64,000 nucleotides of DNA from Rhodanobacter sp. A1T4 (GCF_014207185.1 NZ_JACHCP010000003.1:124001-188000); one strand, 5' to 3'. Counted from the first letter of the stretch, positions 9,559-21,445 are shown. Notes: generated by a model from the letters alone, not told the origin. Program-made: numbers and translations.

Positions 9559-10248
9559 ATGCCTCAACGCGATCAAAGCATCTATGCCAGTGCGCCAGTG
9601 CGCCGATTGCTGGATGATCAGACCCGTGCAATGACGCCCGACTTGCAGCGTTGTGTCGGCGACTATGCCTTGCTGGTTGGCACATCGGCCGAAGACGCGT
9701 CACCACCTGCATTGCCGATGCTCGGCTGCTGGATACGGATGCAGGTAGAAGGCAATCGTTATCAAGGTGATCTGCTGGCGGCGAGCGATGAAGGCTTGCC
9801 TTTTATTGACGACGCGTTCGAGTTGGTACTTCTGCAACACGCGCTCGAGGCAACGGTGATGCCTGCTTCGCTACTGGAAGAAGCTGTTCGCGTGTTGGCG
9901 CCAGGGGGGGTGCTGGCGATAACTGGCGTGCATCCGATGAGCGCGTGGGCGCCTTGGTTTCGCTGGCGCGCTCGTGGCAAGCGTCTGACGCTGAACATGC
10001 CGCTGCGGCTCATGCATGCCTTGCAGCAGGCTGGATTTGAGATTGAGCAGGCGCGGCGTGTGGGTTGCGTTCTGCCGGCTGGCGTGAGTGCTTACACGAT
10101 CAGCACGAAACTATTGGGTGGCGGCTACGTGGTCATCGCTCGCAAGCGACGGCGCGTGGTCACGCCTCTAAAAATCCGGCCGACACCGCTGAAGGTGCCG
10201 GCAAGCGGGCGGCTGTCGCCGAGTACGCGACGTAGTGCCGTAATTTGA
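9559..10248 (+). CDS. YafS-like class I SAM-methyltransferase-fold protein
   Basis: A 229-residue protein whose middle (FIDDAFELVLLQHALE ... VLAPGGVLAITGVHP) matches methyltransferase post-I and motif III-IV regions. The glycine-rich SAM-binding motif I is not obvious, so activity is uncertain. E. coli YafS lies at the same place between gloB and rnhA, which supports orthology. The C-terminus is basic (RKRRR). The ATG has no strong ribosome site, so the start is provisional. Confidence 0.7.
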   Translation: MPQRDQSIYASAPVRRLLDDQTRAMTPDLQRCVGDYALLVGTSAEDASPPALPMLGCWIRMQVEGNRYQGDLLAASDEGLPFIDDAFELVLLQHALEATVMPASLLEEAVRVLAPGGVLAITGVHPMSAWAPWFRWRARGKRLTLNMPLRLMHALQQAGFEIEQARRVGCVLPAGVSAYTISTKLLGGGYVVIARKRRRVVTPLKIRPTPLKVPASGRLSPSTRRSAVI

Positions 10249-10272
10249 CCATGAAGAGATAAGCAGGCAACG

Positions 10273-10746
10273 ATGAACGAAGTGGAAGCATTTACCGATG
10301 GCGCCTGTCTGGGCAATCCGGGACCGGGCGGTTGGGCTGCTCTTTTGCGCGCCAAGGGCGGTGAACGTGTCATTTCAGGCGGAGACCCTGCCACTACCAA
10401 CAACCGAATGGAGCTGATGGCGGCCATCGGCGCACTGGAAGCGTTGAAGCGGCCTTGCCAGGTGCAGCTCACCACCGACTCGCGTTATGTGATGCAGGGT
10501 ATCGAGGAGTGGGTGCCAAAGTGGCGCGCCAATGGTTGGCGCACCGCTGACAAGAAGCCGGTAAAGAATCAGGATTTGTGGCAGCGTTTGTCCGAAGCGG
10601 TTAGCACGCATCAGGTGCGCTGGCAGTGGGTAAAAGGCCATAACGGGCATGCCGAAAACGAACGTGTTGACCAGGCTGCGCGCGAGCAGGCCGAGTTGAT
10701 GAAGGCTGATTCGATGAAGCCTGATCTGATGAAGAGCTCGGCATGA
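10273..10746 (+). CDS. rnhA: ribonuclease HI
   Basis: A 157-residue enzyme that degrades RNA in RNA-DNA hybrids. The four catalytic acids are visible: Asp in AFTDGAC, Glu in NRMELMAA, Asp in TTDSRYV and Asp in ENERVD, with the GHNGH loop. The stop overlaps the dnaQ start by four bases (ATGA). The tail repeats MK-D-MKP/MKS units (residues about 144-155), a minor local duplication. Confidence 0.97.
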   Translation: MNEVEAFTDGACLGNPGPGGWAALLRAKGGERVISGGDPATTNNRMELMAAIGALEALKRPCQVQLTTDSRYVMQGIEEWVPKWRANGWRTADKKPVKNQDLWQRLSEAVSTHQVRWQWVKGHNGHAENERVDQAAREQAELMKADSMKPDLMKSSA

Positions 10747-11450
10747 GACAGATCATTCTCGATACCGAAACCACCGGCCTTGAAGTTCGCCAAGGCCACC
10801 GCCTGATTGAAATTGCCTGCGTCGAGATGGTCGAACGCCGGCTAACCGGCCGGCACTATCAGACCTATCTCAACCCGGAGCGTCGCATTGACGAGGGCGC
10901 GCGGCAGGTCACCGGTATTGAAGACGATTTTTTGCTCGACAAGCCGCGGTTTGTCGAAGTAGTCGATGAGTTTCTTGCCTTTATCGATGGTGCCGAGCTG
11001 GTTATCCACAACGCCAGCTTTGACGTCGGGTTTCTTGACGCTGAACTCGCTGCGCTGGCAAACGGTTCGGGTTCTATCGGTGATCGCTGCAACGTGCTCG
11101 ATACGCTCAAGATGGCACGCGAGCGCTACCCGGGCCAGCGCAACAGCCTCGATGCGCTGTGCAAGCGTCTGGGCGTGGATAACTCACGACGCGATCTGCA
11201 CGGTGGCTTGATCGATGCCCAGTTGTTGGCCGATGTTTATCTGGCGATGACTTCGGGACAGGTGGCTTTTGATCTTGGTTTTGAAGCGGCTAGCGAACAG
11301 AAGCACACTGTTGCCTTGGCGCCCATCACGCTGCGCGCGCGACCACGCATCCTGCGCGCGGCAGGCGACGAGTTATTGCTGCACGAGCAGCGTCTGGATG
11401 CGCTGGATAAGAGTGTGGGTGGCAAGAGCATGTGGCGCCAACTGAATTGA
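10743..11450 (+). CDS. dnaQ: DNA polymerase III epsilon subunit (3'-5' proofreading exonuclease)
   Basis: A 235-residue DEDDh exonuclease. Exo I is DTETTGL, Exo [13 protein letters not shown], Exo [17 protein letters not shown]. The C-terminal segment is the part that in this family binds the alpha subunit. It is coupled to rnhA by a four-base overlap, the reverse of the divergent E. coli arrangement. Confidence 0.97.
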   Translation: MRQIILDTETTGLEVRQGHRLIEIACVEMVERRLTGRHYQTYLNPERRIDEGARQVTGIEDDFLLDKPRFVEVVDEFLAFIDGAELVIHNASFDVGFLDAELAALANGSGSIGDRCNVLDTLKMARERYPGQRNSLDALCKRLGVDNSRRDLHGGLIDAQLLADVYLAMTSGQVAFDLGFEAASEQKHTVALAPITLRARPRILRAAGDELLLHEQRLDALDKSVGGKSMWRQLN

Positions 11451-11467
11451 TCGCTGAATCGATCCAC

Positions 11468-12169
11468 TCAGGAGTAGCGCACGATGACCGCCGTGATGTT
11501 GTCGTCGCCACCGCCATCCAGCGCATTCAGCAATAGCTGATCGACGCATTCCTGCGATGCGAGATCCGTACGTGCGACGATGCCGGCTATCGATGCATCG
11601 TCGATGCTCTCGGTCAGGCCGTCGCTGCACAGTACAAATCCGGTGCCCGCTTCCAGCCGACCGCGAGACATGCCGATATGCAGCTGTTCGGTGGCTGTTA
11701 CGCCCAGTGCCTGGGTCAGCACGTTGCGCTGTGGGTGCTTTGACGTCTGTGAGGCATCCAGCTGGCCGGATTCGACCAATGCTTGTACCAGTGAGTGATC
11801 GTGACTGATCTGCCGCAGCTCTTGTTTCCACATATAGATGCGACTGTCGCCAACCCAGGCAACCTCGTAGCTGTCTGCGGTCACCCGCAGTGCGGCGATG
11901 GTCGTACCCATGGGCAATACCTCGAAACTGCCTCGGGTATGCGTAAGTAGCCGCTCGCCGGCACCTTGCACGGCCTCAACCAGGCTATGTCCACGGGTGA
12001 TCAAGTCGACGACAGCATCCCGCACCATGGCTGATGCCACCTCGCCGTGCTGGTGACCACCCATGCCGTCGGCAACCAAAAACAGGCCTAGTGAGGCGTC
12101 CGCGTAGTAGGTGTCCTCGTTACGCAGGCGGCGCAGGCCAACGTGCGTTCCGTGTCCGAATTCGATCAT
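11468..12169 (-). CDS. PP2C-family serine/threonine protein phosphatase
   Basis: A 233-residue metal-dependent phosphatase. It begins MIEFGHGTHVG; motifs are NEDTYY, VADGMGGHQHGE, WVGDSRIY, LCSDGLTE and GGDDNITAVIV, which supply the metal-binding aspartates. The frame stays open for 83 more codons upstream, but that part is the antisense of tRNA-Ser and is rejected. Stand-alone PP2Cs of this type often counteract Hanks-type kinases, including in type VI secretion loci; no kinase is in the window. Confidence 0.88.
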   Translation of the reverse strand: MIEFGHGTHVGLRRLRNEDTYYADASLGLFLVADGMGGHQHGEVASAMVRDAVVDLITRGHSLVEAVQGAGERLLTHTRGSFEVLPMGTTIAALRVTADSYEVAWVGDSRIYMWKQELRQISHDHSLVQALVESGQLDASQTSKHPQRNVLTQALGVTATEQLHIGMSRGRLEAGTGFVLCSDGLTESIDDASIAGIVARTDLASQECVDQLLLNALDGGGDDNITAVIVRYS

Positions 12170-12281
12170 GATCTGTCTTGTGCGGCGAATGGACGGAGCA
12201 TGCCGGATGCCATGGTTGTTGTCACGATAGACGTGTCCGCGTATCATCCGCGGTTCGCATAAACCAGCATGCAAAACCTTT

Positions 12282-12371
<90 letters not shown>

Positions 12372-12380
12372 GAAAGTATA

Positions 12381-12410
12381 AAGAAGGGCCGCTTGCGCGG
12401 CCCTTCTTTA
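12381..12410. terminator. bidirectional terminator between tRNA-Ser and fadL
   Basis: AAGAAGGGCCGC pairs with GCGGCCCTTCTT around the loop TTGC, flanked by A and T runs; it can serve both tRNA-Ser and the convergent porin gene. Confidence 0.9.
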
Positions 12411-12429
12411 ATTTGCAACTTATCGTTTC

Positions 12430-13821
12430 TTACTTGAACGCATAGGTGCCGGTCAGGCTGACCACGTCGCCGTGATCCTTGAACTTGCCGACCATCGTGC
12501 CGGCGCCCAATGCAACCGGATTGGTCAGGTTAACCGGCACGTCGCTGACGAACTGATGCTGGTAGCCGAGATCGATCGAGATACGCTGGGTTGCCTGATA
12601 GCCGACACCCAGGCCCACGATGCGGCGGGCGCCGTCGGGGATACGTGGATCGCGGCTGACGATGTTGGTTGGGGTTTCGTCGTAACCGAGGCCAGCACGC
12701 AGGGTCCACACATCGTTCAACTTGTAGTCGCCGCCGATCGAGTATGTCCACGTGTCTTTATATTTCTGTGGCAGCGCGACCAGGGTTTGGCCCTGCGAGG
12801 TCAATGCCAGGCTCTGGAAATTCGACCAATCGGTCCAGCCGACAGTGGCCGCAAGGCTGAACTGATCGTTGAACTTGTGCAGCCAGTCGGCGCTCGCAAA
12901 CGCTGGTGTGTCGAGTACTGCATTGGCTGACGCGCCAGCGGGGTTCAATGTCGGAAGGCCAGCGTTCGGGAACACGACAGGGGCCAACGTGAGCAGTTGC
13001 AAGCTGGCGGCAGAGCCATACAGCTTGTAGGTGCCGCTCAACGTCTGCTGGACGCGCGAGTGGTAGCTGATGTCGACGCTGTCCTGCTGCGTGGGCTTCC
13101 ATTCGAAGCCACCGAAATAGCCGAATGCAAAGCGCTTCTTGACGTTGACGTTCAACTGCACATCGCCGCTCTGCGGAGCGCCGAGGATGGGTGCGCCGAA
13201 CAGGGCGGCCGCCGAACCGTATGGATCAAGCACAGTGTTGAGCTGCGCCTTGGTGCGCTGACCCTCAATACCTGCGCCGACCGAGAATTCGTCATTGACC
13301 TTGAAGCCGGCCGACATACTGACTGCGATCGACTCCAGGCTGGTTTTGGTACCGAAATAACGACCTTCCCAGGTCGGGTTGTAATTGCTGGCCAGTCCGT
13401 AGGGAACGGTGACACTGCCGCCAATAGTCAGGCGGTCATTTACCGGGAGGGCCCAGGCGATATCGGGGAACGGAATGAACTTGCCAAAGCCGTTGGGATT
13501 GCTGCCGGTGGTCGAATTGCCCTGCTGATCGCGGAACTGGCCCTGAAATTCAGCGCTGGGGCGAATGCCTGTGCCGGTGACCTGAATCAGTGGAGCATCG
13601 AAAAATGCCATTGCCGCAGGATTGTTGTAGGCCGCCGTGGGATCATCCGGGAATAGCGAACCACCTGCACCAGCGCGGGCCCAGCCGGCGGCGTTTGTGG
13701 TGGGAAGCTGGAAGGAGCCAGCCTGCACGCAGAGCGGCAGCGACAGCGCGGAAACGACAGCGAGGGCGAGACTTGCCTTGGTGCCGAAGCGGGTGAAGCC
13801 TTGCAAGGTTTGACGGTTCAC
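12430..13821 (-). CDS. fadL: FadL-family outer-membrane long-chain fatty acid / hydrophobic compound transporter
   Basis: A 463-residue beta-barrel protein with a signal peptide ending near VQAG and the family N-terminus (AGSFQLPTTNAAGWARAGAGG, then YNNPAAMA), the hatch that plugs the barrel. The last residue pair is Phe-Lys, close to the usual terminal-Phe barrel signal. The start is GTG, with AGGAGA 7-8 bases upstream. A TetR regulator lies immediately upstream on the same strand, and a fadB/fadJ-type enzyme lies 11 kb away, suggesting a fatty-acid role; the exact substrate is unknown. Confidence 0.88.
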   Translation of the reverse strand: MNRQTLQGFTRFGTKASLALAVVSALSLPLCVQAGSFQLPTTNAAGWARAGAGGSLFPDDPTAAYNNPAAMAFFDAPLIQVTGTGIRPSAEFQGQFRDQQGNSTTGSNPNGFGKFIPFPDIAWALPVNDRLTIGGSVTVPYGLASNYNPTWEGRYFGTKTSLESIAVSMSAGFKVNDEFSVGAGIEGQRTKAQLNTVLDPYGSAAALFGAPILGAPQSGDVQLNVNVKKRFAFGYFGGFEWKPTQQDSVDISYHSRVQQTLSGTYKLYGSAASLQLLTLAPVVFPNAGLPTLNPAGASANAVLDTPAFASADWLHKFNDQFSLAATVGWTDWSNFQSLALTSQGQTLVALPQKYKDTWTYSIGGDYKLNDVWTLRAGLGYDETPTNIVSRDPRIPDGARRIVGLGVGYQATQRISIDLGYQHQFVSDVPVNLTNPVALGAGTMVGKFKDHGDVVSLTGTYAFK

Positions 13822-13844
13822 GGTGGTTCTCCTGTGACGACAGC

Positions 13845-13861
13845 CTGAGGTGATGCCTCAG
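13845..13861 (-). promoter_or_regulatory. small inverted repeat upstream of fadL
   Basis: CTGAGG and CCTCAG flank five bases, 24 bp upstream of the fadL GTG. It could be a leader hairpin or an operator; nothing shows which. Confidence 0.3.
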
Positions 13862-13962
13862 AGTGAATAGTCGTGTTGTGGGACTGTAACGATTGGGGAG
13901 TAGGCGATTTGGTCGATTTAAGAACCGGATCGCTACAAGCGTTGTCGAACTATTGTTTTTAT

Positions 13963-14826
13963 TTAGAGGGCCAGCCTCCCTTCCTTGAGCCATTCCAGGA
14001 CACCTGGTGCAGCATGAAGCTCACCGGTGGGTTCAGCGACAGCGTCTCTGCTGGCGACGGCGGTCGCATTGTCCAGTTCCAGCACCTGTTCAATTACCCG
14101 AATCTGCTCGGGACTGCCGAATGGCGCGGTGAGTATTGGCGAAATGAGTGAGATCAATCGGGCGAGTAACTCGCCGTCATTTATCGTCTCGCCCATGCTG
14201 AGGTCATCAATCAGCTTCTGCATGTCTTCGCCCGCGAGAATGCCCGACAGCGCCTTGAGCCCAAAGTGCAGGCGCAGGCCAAGTTCGTTGCGTGGCAGCT
14301 GGGGCAGGGTGCGCGAAAACGCTTCGAAAAAGCGACCGAAGATTGGCCGGTAATGTTCTTGCAGATAGCTGAGGATGAACGGTGATCGATCGCTGTAAAC
14401 GCGTCCCAGCAGGCGCATGAACGACTTGCCCCCCACGCTTTCATGACTGATCCGAAAAGCGGGTATGAACAGCATGCCGAATACGGCCGCTGGACCCAGC
14501 CCGTCTGGCCACTGTTTCTCGCAATTGCTCAGCAGCTGCAGCCGTTCCAGATTGAGCCGATCCAGGCGCTGCGATAGCAGTTCTTGCATCAGCGCTTCTT
14601 TACTGCCGAAGTGATAATTGACCGCGGCGAGATTGGCATGCGCTTTCGCGGTGATCTGTCGCAGCGACATCGCCTCGTAACCGCATTCGATGAACAGCGA
14701 TTCGGCCGCTTCCAGCAAGCGCTTACGCGTATCCCCGGCACCGTTGCGAAGAGTCGCAGTCAAGCGAGGTGGCCCGAAACTGGGTTGAGCGTGAGTGAAG
14801 ACATCTGCTTCAAATCCAGGATTCAA
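13963..14826 (-). CDS. TetR-family regulator, PsrA-like (fatty-acid metabolism)
   Basis: The HTH region reads SLRQITAKAHANLAAVNYHFGSKEAL, close to the signature of PsrA, which senses long-chain fatty acids in Pseudomonas. A long C-terminal ligand domain follows. The longest frame (287 residues) starts at TTG 14826; the domain begins about 30 residues in, so the true start may be a later TTG. It lies upstream of fadL on the same strand. A PsrA-like palindrome covers its own start region, suggesting autoregulation. Assignment to PsrA is by resemblance. Confidence 0.75.
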   Translation of the reverse strand: MNPGFEADVFTHAQPSFGPPRLTATLRNGAGDTRKRLLEAAESLFIECGYEAMSLRQITAKAHANLAAVNYHFGSKEALMQELLSQRLDRLNLERLQLLSNCEKQWPDGLGPAAVFGMLFIPAFRISHESVGGKSFMRLLGRVYSDRSPFILSYLQEHYRPIFGRFFEAFSRTLPQLPRNELGLRLHFGLKALSGILAGEDMQKLIDDLSMGETINDGELLARLISLISPILTAPFGSPEQIRVIEQVLELDNATAVASRDAVAEPTGELHAAPGVLEWLKEGRLAL

Positions 14827-14840
14827 ACATGTGTGTGAAC
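14823..14840. promoter_or_regulatory. putative PsrA-type operator
   Basis: TTCAAACA and TGTGTGAA form an 18-bp imperfect palindrome with one mismatched pair. Its core CAAAC-N4-GTGTG is one base from the published PsrA pattern CAAAC-N4-GTTTG. It overlaps the 5' end of the regulator frame. Match by eye only. Confidence 0.4.
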
Positions 14841-14999
14841 GTTAAATCCCCGGCTGTTTCGCAGCAAGCTGCACTGCACTAACGCAGTGAACAGGTAGTG
14901 CTAAAGCCTTATTCAGATTAGGGAATAGCAGGAGTTTGTGGCTGTGCAAGGGATGGCGCCGATACAACGCCGTGAACGCTTGCGCCTTGGTATTCAAGG

Positions 15000-15025
15000 G
15001 AGCGAGGTGTTCCTCGCTCTCTTGT
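15000..15025 (-). terminator. weak hairpin downstream of ppsA
   Basis: GAGCGAGG and CCTCGCTC form an 8-bp stem with a four-base loop about 50 bp after the ppsA stop. No good T-run follows on the minus strand, so termination is uncertain. The rest of 14827-15070 shows no gene. Confidence 0.35.
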
Positions 15026-15070
15026 TGCAGTGCAGCGAAAAGTCTGTTCAGTTACAGCAGAATCTTGCGC

Positions 15071-17443
<2,373 letters not shown>

Positions 17444-17673
17444 GGGTATCTCCTCAAGAGCGCGGTAAAAAAGTGGGATTGGTGCGGGATGCAGTGTCGC
17501 AGCGGTCTGCAAAGGACTGGTATTGTCCGCTGTCGATGATGCACAGCACAAGAAGACCATTGCGAAACGTCGCCACTCCAACTGCATACCAGTCAGGCGG
17601 CAGTCAATCGGCGACAGCGTTTGACGCTTGCGTTATGGTGCGAACAAGTCCATCGAAGTGATCAGGCGACGGT

Positions 17674-18489
17674 ATGCAGCGAACGGTTTTCTTCATCTCC
17701 GACTCCACTGGTATTACGGCGGAGACCATTGGCAACAGCATCCTGGCGCAATTCGAGGGCGTGCAGTTCGACAAGCATCGTCTGGCGTTCATCGACGACA
17801 CCAAGAAAGCGGAAGCTGCCGCCCTGCGCATCAAGACCCACTATGCGCAGACCGGCGAGCGTCCGATCGTGGTCAACACCATGGCCGAGCGCGCGTTGTG
17901 CGATATCGTCGCCGACAGCGGTGCACTGATGCTGGATGTCTTTGCACCGTTCATCGGTCCGCTGGAAGATGAGTTGGGCGTCAAGCGTTCGGGCGCAGTC
18001 AACCGATCTCACGGTATCGTGGATTTCGCGAAGTACGAAGCGCGGATGAATGCGACCAACTACGCGCTCACCCACGATGACGGTCTGGATGTCGACTACG
18101 GCAAGGCGGACCTGATCCTGGTTGGCGTATCGCGTTCGGGCAAAACGCCCACCTGTCTGTATATGGCCTTGCATTATGGTGTCAGCGCCGCCAACTATCC
18201 GTTGACCGATGATGACCTCGACAAGCTGGAGCTGCCGAAAAGGCTGGTTCCCCACAAGAACAAGTTATTTGGCCTGACGATCGATCCGCAGCGACTGGCG
18301 CAGATCCGTGAGCAGCGGCGTGCCGGCAGTCAATATGCCACGCTGAAGCAGTGTCGCTGGGAACTGGAGCAGGCCGACAGGCTGATGCGCCACGCCGGCA
18401 TCTCCAGCCTCAACACCACCCACACGTCGATTGAAGAAATTTCCAGCAAGATTTTCTCCCGCTTTGGTATCGAGCGGACTATGTTCTGA
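17674..18489 (+). CDS. ppsR: PEP synthase regulatory protein (DUF299 kinase/pyrophosphorylase)
   Basis: A 271-residue bifunctional regulator that inactivates PpsA by ADP-dependent threonine phosphorylation and reactivates it by Pi-dependent dephosphorylation. It starts with FFISDSTGITAETIG and has the family P-loop GVSRSGKTPTC near 150. Divergent placement from ppsA is typical and supports the pairing. Confidence 0.94.
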   Translation: MQRTVFFISDSTGITAETIGNSILAQFEGVQFDKHRLAFIDDTKKAEAAALRIKTHYAQTGERPIVVNTMAERALCDIVADSGALMLDVFAPFIGPLEDELGVKRSGAVNRSHGIVDFAKYEARMNATNYALTHDDGLDVDYGKADLILVGVSRSGKTPTCLYMALHYGVSAANYPLTDDDLDKLELPKRLVPHKNKLFGLTIDPQRLAQIREQRRAGSQYATLKQCRWELEQADRLMRHAGISSLNTTHTSIEEISSKIFSRFGIERTMF

Positions 18490-18519
18490 GTGCCGGCCCG
18501 CCAGGAGTTTTTGCTACCG

Positions 18520-18990
18520 ATGATCGCTACGCCCCACCGCCGACCCAATTTGCTGCCCGGGCGCTTCGAGTTCCTGATGGGGCTGTATGCGGAAAATTAT
18601 CATCGGTTGGCGCGGCTGTTCGCGCCGCAGGATCTGAGCCCGGGCCATTACGTCTCCAATGTGGATGACCATCTCGATGTGCATCTGCATCTGCAGGAAG
18701 TCCATCCGTATACGATGGAGCTCGAACTCACTTATGACTTTGTCGATGCGCACACCGGGCAACGCTCACCGTCGGCGCAGCTGCGCATGTATACCGATGC
18801 CCATGTGGCGGAAGCGCTGCATTGCCATCCGGGTCGACACCTTTGGCAGGTGCTCGGCCCCTTTCCGGCGGCGAATACGGTGTTCCAGCATCGCCTGCGG
18901 ATGAACAGCTTTCTATCGCGCTGGCTGGAATATCTCGGCGAGCAGGGGCATTCCGCCGGTACGCTGGAACGTCAGACGGACGACGGGTGA
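18520..18990 (+). CDS. DUF1249 (YqiB-like) protein
   Basis: A 156-residue cytoplasmic protein with the DUF1249 pattern (NYHRLARLF, VHLHLQEVHPYTMELELTY, and HLWQVLG with NSFLSRWLEYLGEQGH near the end). Function is unknown in the family. The ATG at 18520 follows CCAGGAG; an in-frame GTG right after ppsR would add ten residues. It is probably co-transcribed with ppsR. A hairpin terminator follows. Confidence 0.8.
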   Translation: MIATPHRRPNLLPGRFEFLMGLYAENYHRLARLFAPQDLSPGHYVSNVDDHLDVHLHLQEVHPYTMELELTYDFVDAHTGQRSPSAQLRMYTDAHVAEALHCHPGRHLWQVLGPFPAANTVFQHRLRMNSFLSRWLEYLGEQGHSAGTLERQTDDG

Positions 18991-19009
18991 TCATCAAAAA
19001 CACTCAACA

Positions 19010-19033
19010 AAAAACCCGCGCAAGGCGGGTTTC
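19010..19033 (+). terminator. terminator after the DUF1249 gene
   Basis: AAACCCGC and GCGGGTTT form a stem with a short loop. The arms carry A/T runs, so it could also end the leftward tRNA cluster. Confidence 0.75.
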
Positions 19034-19040
19034 CGTTTAG

Positions 19041-19117
19041 TGGCGGAGTGGACGGGACTCGAACCCGCGACCTCCGGCGTGACAGGCCAGCATTCTAACC
19101 AACTGAACTACCACTCC
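19041..19117 (-). tRNA. tRNA-Asp (GUC), second copy
   Basis: Identical in body to the copy at 4955-5031 except that the fifth acceptor base pair is T-A instead of C-G (GGAGTGG/CCACTCC). Anticodon GUC; CCA encoded. Last of an Ala-Glu-Asp leftward cluster. Confidence 0.97.
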
Positions 19118-19156
19118 GCATTTTTCCAACCATCTTTCCAGCATTACGAGTCAACT

Positions 19157-19232
19157 TGGCGTCCCCACGGGGATTCGAACCCCGGTCGCCACCGTGAAAG
19201 GGTGATGTCCTAGGCCTCTAGACGATGGGGAC
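19157..19232 (-). tRNA. tRNA-Glu (UUC)
   Basis: Acceptor GTCCCCA/TGGGGAC, anticodon loop CTTTCAC (UUC), T-arm GGTTCGAATCC and an encoded CCA. Middle gene of the cluster. Confidence 0.97.
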
Positions 19233-19241
19233 AATTCAAGT

Positions 19242-19317
19242 TGGTGGAGCCAGGCGGGATCGAACCGCCGACCTCCTGCATGCCATGCAGGCGCTCTCCC
19301 AGCTGAGCTATGGCCCC
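19242..19317 (-). tRNA. tRNA-Ala (GGC)
   Basis: The acceptor begins GGGGCCA and ends TGGCTCC, leaving one G-T pair. Anticodon GGC sits in the loop ATGGCAT, and CCA is encoded. First gene of the leftward Ala-Glu-Asp cluster. Confidence 0.96.
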
Positions 19318-19508
19318 GCTGCTGGAAGCCCGAAAGAATAGGTCCGAGTCACATATCCGTCAAGACTTTTTTTCAGATTTCATGCTGGCGCCGTCGATGA
19401 GGATCCAGTTGCTATCACGCTGTTGATACAGGCCAGCACATCAGGCGAATACCAAAACGAAGCGCTTCGTTTAAGCTGCGATTGACTTGATGCAATAGCG
19501 GACAAGGC

Positions 19509-21260
19509 ATGCACGAAATCGGTTTTATTCGCGATCTTGCCGTGGTGATGCTCGTGGCCGGTGCCACGACGATTCTTTTTCAACGCCTGCGGCAACCCGT
19601 GCTGCTGGGCTACATCCTGGCCGGCGTGCTGATCGGACCGCATACGCCCGGCATGCTGGTAGCAGATCCGCAGGCGATTGACGATATTTCCAATCTCGGC
19701 GTCGTGCTGCTGATGTTCACGCTCGGTCTCGAGTTCAGCGTGCGCAAATTGCGCGAAGTCGGAATCGGCGTACTGGCGGTGGCAGTGGCCGAAGTCGGTC
19801 TGATGATGTGGATCGGTGTCGGCCTCGGCAGTCTGTTCGGCTGGAAAGGCATGGATGCATTGTTTCTCGGCGCGATCATTGCGCTGTCCTCGACCATGGT
19901 GGCAACCCGAACGTTGTCCGAGAGCGGCCAGCGGCATCGGCCATTCGCCAAGCTGGTGGTGGGTCTGTTGGTGGCTGAGGACATGCTCACCATTGTGATG
20001 CTCACCTTGTTGACGGCCGTGGCGATCGGTGGTTCGGTGAAAGCGGAAACGGCGTTCACGCTGATCGGCCACTTGGGCCTTTTCGTTATTGTCGGGATGA
20101 TTCTCGGCCTGTTATTGCTGCCGCGACTGGTTGATTACGTGGCCGGTTTTGGTCGCGACGAAACGTTGCTGGTCAGCGTGCTTGGCATCTGTTTTGGCGC
20201 GAGCTTGCTCGCCGTCTGGATGGGTTTCAGCGTGGCGCTCGGCGCATTTCTCGCCGGTGCTGTGGTGGCGGAGTCGCAGAGCGTCAATCGAGTGATGCGG
20301 CTGATTGAACCGTTGCGCGATATGTTCGCCGCGCTGTTTTTCGTGGCGATTGGACTGAAGATCGACCCGGTGATGCTGGTGCAATACGCGTTGCCCGCGG
20401 TGCTCATCGCCACGGTAGTTATCATCGGCAAAACGATGGCTTGCAGCCTGGGTATCTTTATCGTTGGTCACGATGCACGCACGTCGCTGCGCTCGGGTCT
20501 GGGCATGGCGCAGATCGGCGAGTTCTCTTTTGTGATCGCGACGCTGGGGCTGTCACTACATGTGATCAGCGACTTTATTTATCCGATTGCGGTGGCGGTA
20601 TCCGTCGTTTGCATGGCGGCATCGCCCTATCTGGCGCGCTCCGCCGACAACCTGGCGAACGGATTGCGAGCGGTCACACCACGTCCGGTGCGGCTTTTGG
20701 CCACCAGCTACAGTGGCTGGCTGGAGAACCTGAAGCCAGTCAATGAAAACGCCGCGATAGCCGCGATTTTCCGCCGATTGCTGTGGCACATCGTGGTCAA
20801 CGTACTTTTGGTGGTGGCGCTTTTCATCATCGGTGCCTACATAAATGCGCACAACTGGGACTGGTTCACTCTGTTTGGCATCGGGCGTGATCTGCGTCAT
20901 ACGGTTATCTGGGCGTGTGCGTTATTTCTTTCGTTACCGATGCTGATTGCGGTCTACCGCAAGGCCGAGGCGCTGGGCATGGTGCTGGCCGAACTGGGCA
21001 TACGTGAGCGGTTTACCGGTTCTTACACGCAGGCAATTCGAAGCGTGCTGGCGCGCGTTATTCCGTTGGCAACCCTGTTTGCACTTGCGTTGCTGGTTGG
21101 TGCATTAGGTTCGGCGATCCTGCCGCCGCGCGGTGTAGCGCTCTCGCTGATACTGGTCGGTCTGGTTCTTGCGATCGTGCTATGGCGAGGGATGGTCAAG
21201 ATGCACGCGCGATTGCAGGCGGCCCTTAAGGAAACCCTGGAAAAGCCCGCACCACCATGA
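19509..21260 (+). CDS. CPA2-family monovalent cation:proton antiporter
   Basis: A 583-residue membrane protein. Residues 1 to about 380 form the Na+/H+-exchanger fold (FQRLRQPVLLGYILAGVLIGP, LGVVLLMFTLGLEFS, GAIIALSSTMVATRTL, GLGMAQIGEFSFV). KefB/KefC relatives carry a cytoplasmic RCK/TrkA-N domain after this; here the rest has four or five more hydrophobic segments and a short charged tail, with no nucleotide-binding Rossmann motif. The transported ion cannot be read from the sequence. Confidence 0.85.
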   Translation: MHEIGFIRDLAVVMLVAGATTILFQRLRQPVLLGYILAGVLIGPHTPGMLVADPQAIDDISNLGVVLLMFTLGLEFSVRKLREVGIGVLAVAVAEVGLMMWIGVGLGSLFGWKGMDALFLGAIIALSSTMVATRTLSESGQRHRPFAKLVVGLLVAEDMLTIVMLTLLTAVAIGGSVKAETAFTLIGHLGLFVIVGMILGLLLLPRLVDYVAGFGRDETLLVSVLGICFGASLLAVWMGFSVALGAFLAGAVVAESQSVNRVMRLIEPLRDMFAALFFVAIGLKIDPVMLVQYALPAVLIATVVIIGKTMACSLGIFIVGHDARTSLRSGLGMAQIGEFSFVIATLGLSLHVISDFIYPIAVAVSVVCMAASPYLARSADNLANGLRAVTPRPVRLLATSYSGWLENLKPVNENAAIAAIFRRLLWHIVVNVLLVVALFIIGAYINAHNWDWFTLFGIGRDLRHTVIWACALFLSLPMLIAVYRKAEALGMVLAELGIRERFTGSYTQAIRSVLARVIPLATLFALALLVGALGSAILPPRGVALSLILVGLVLAIVLWRGMVKMHARLQAALKETLEKPAPP

Positions 21261-21445
21261 AGTTAATGGACTGATCGGGGCCATCAGGCTGGATGAAGCG
21301 CCGAGCAATGAACCTTTATGCTGAATGACGGTCCTTGCATGGCAACGTTGCCAAGATTGGACTAGCGCCTCACAATGTGTGGCCTGCCTCCATTGGGGGG
21401 GCCCGGTTGGCAATGCCGGCAAATCAAAACACGAGGGAGTTACGA

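Noticed and set aside
19041..19317. tRNA cluster as a site of an integrated island
   Set aside because: No integrase, no direct repeat of a tRNA end and normal core genes on both sides.
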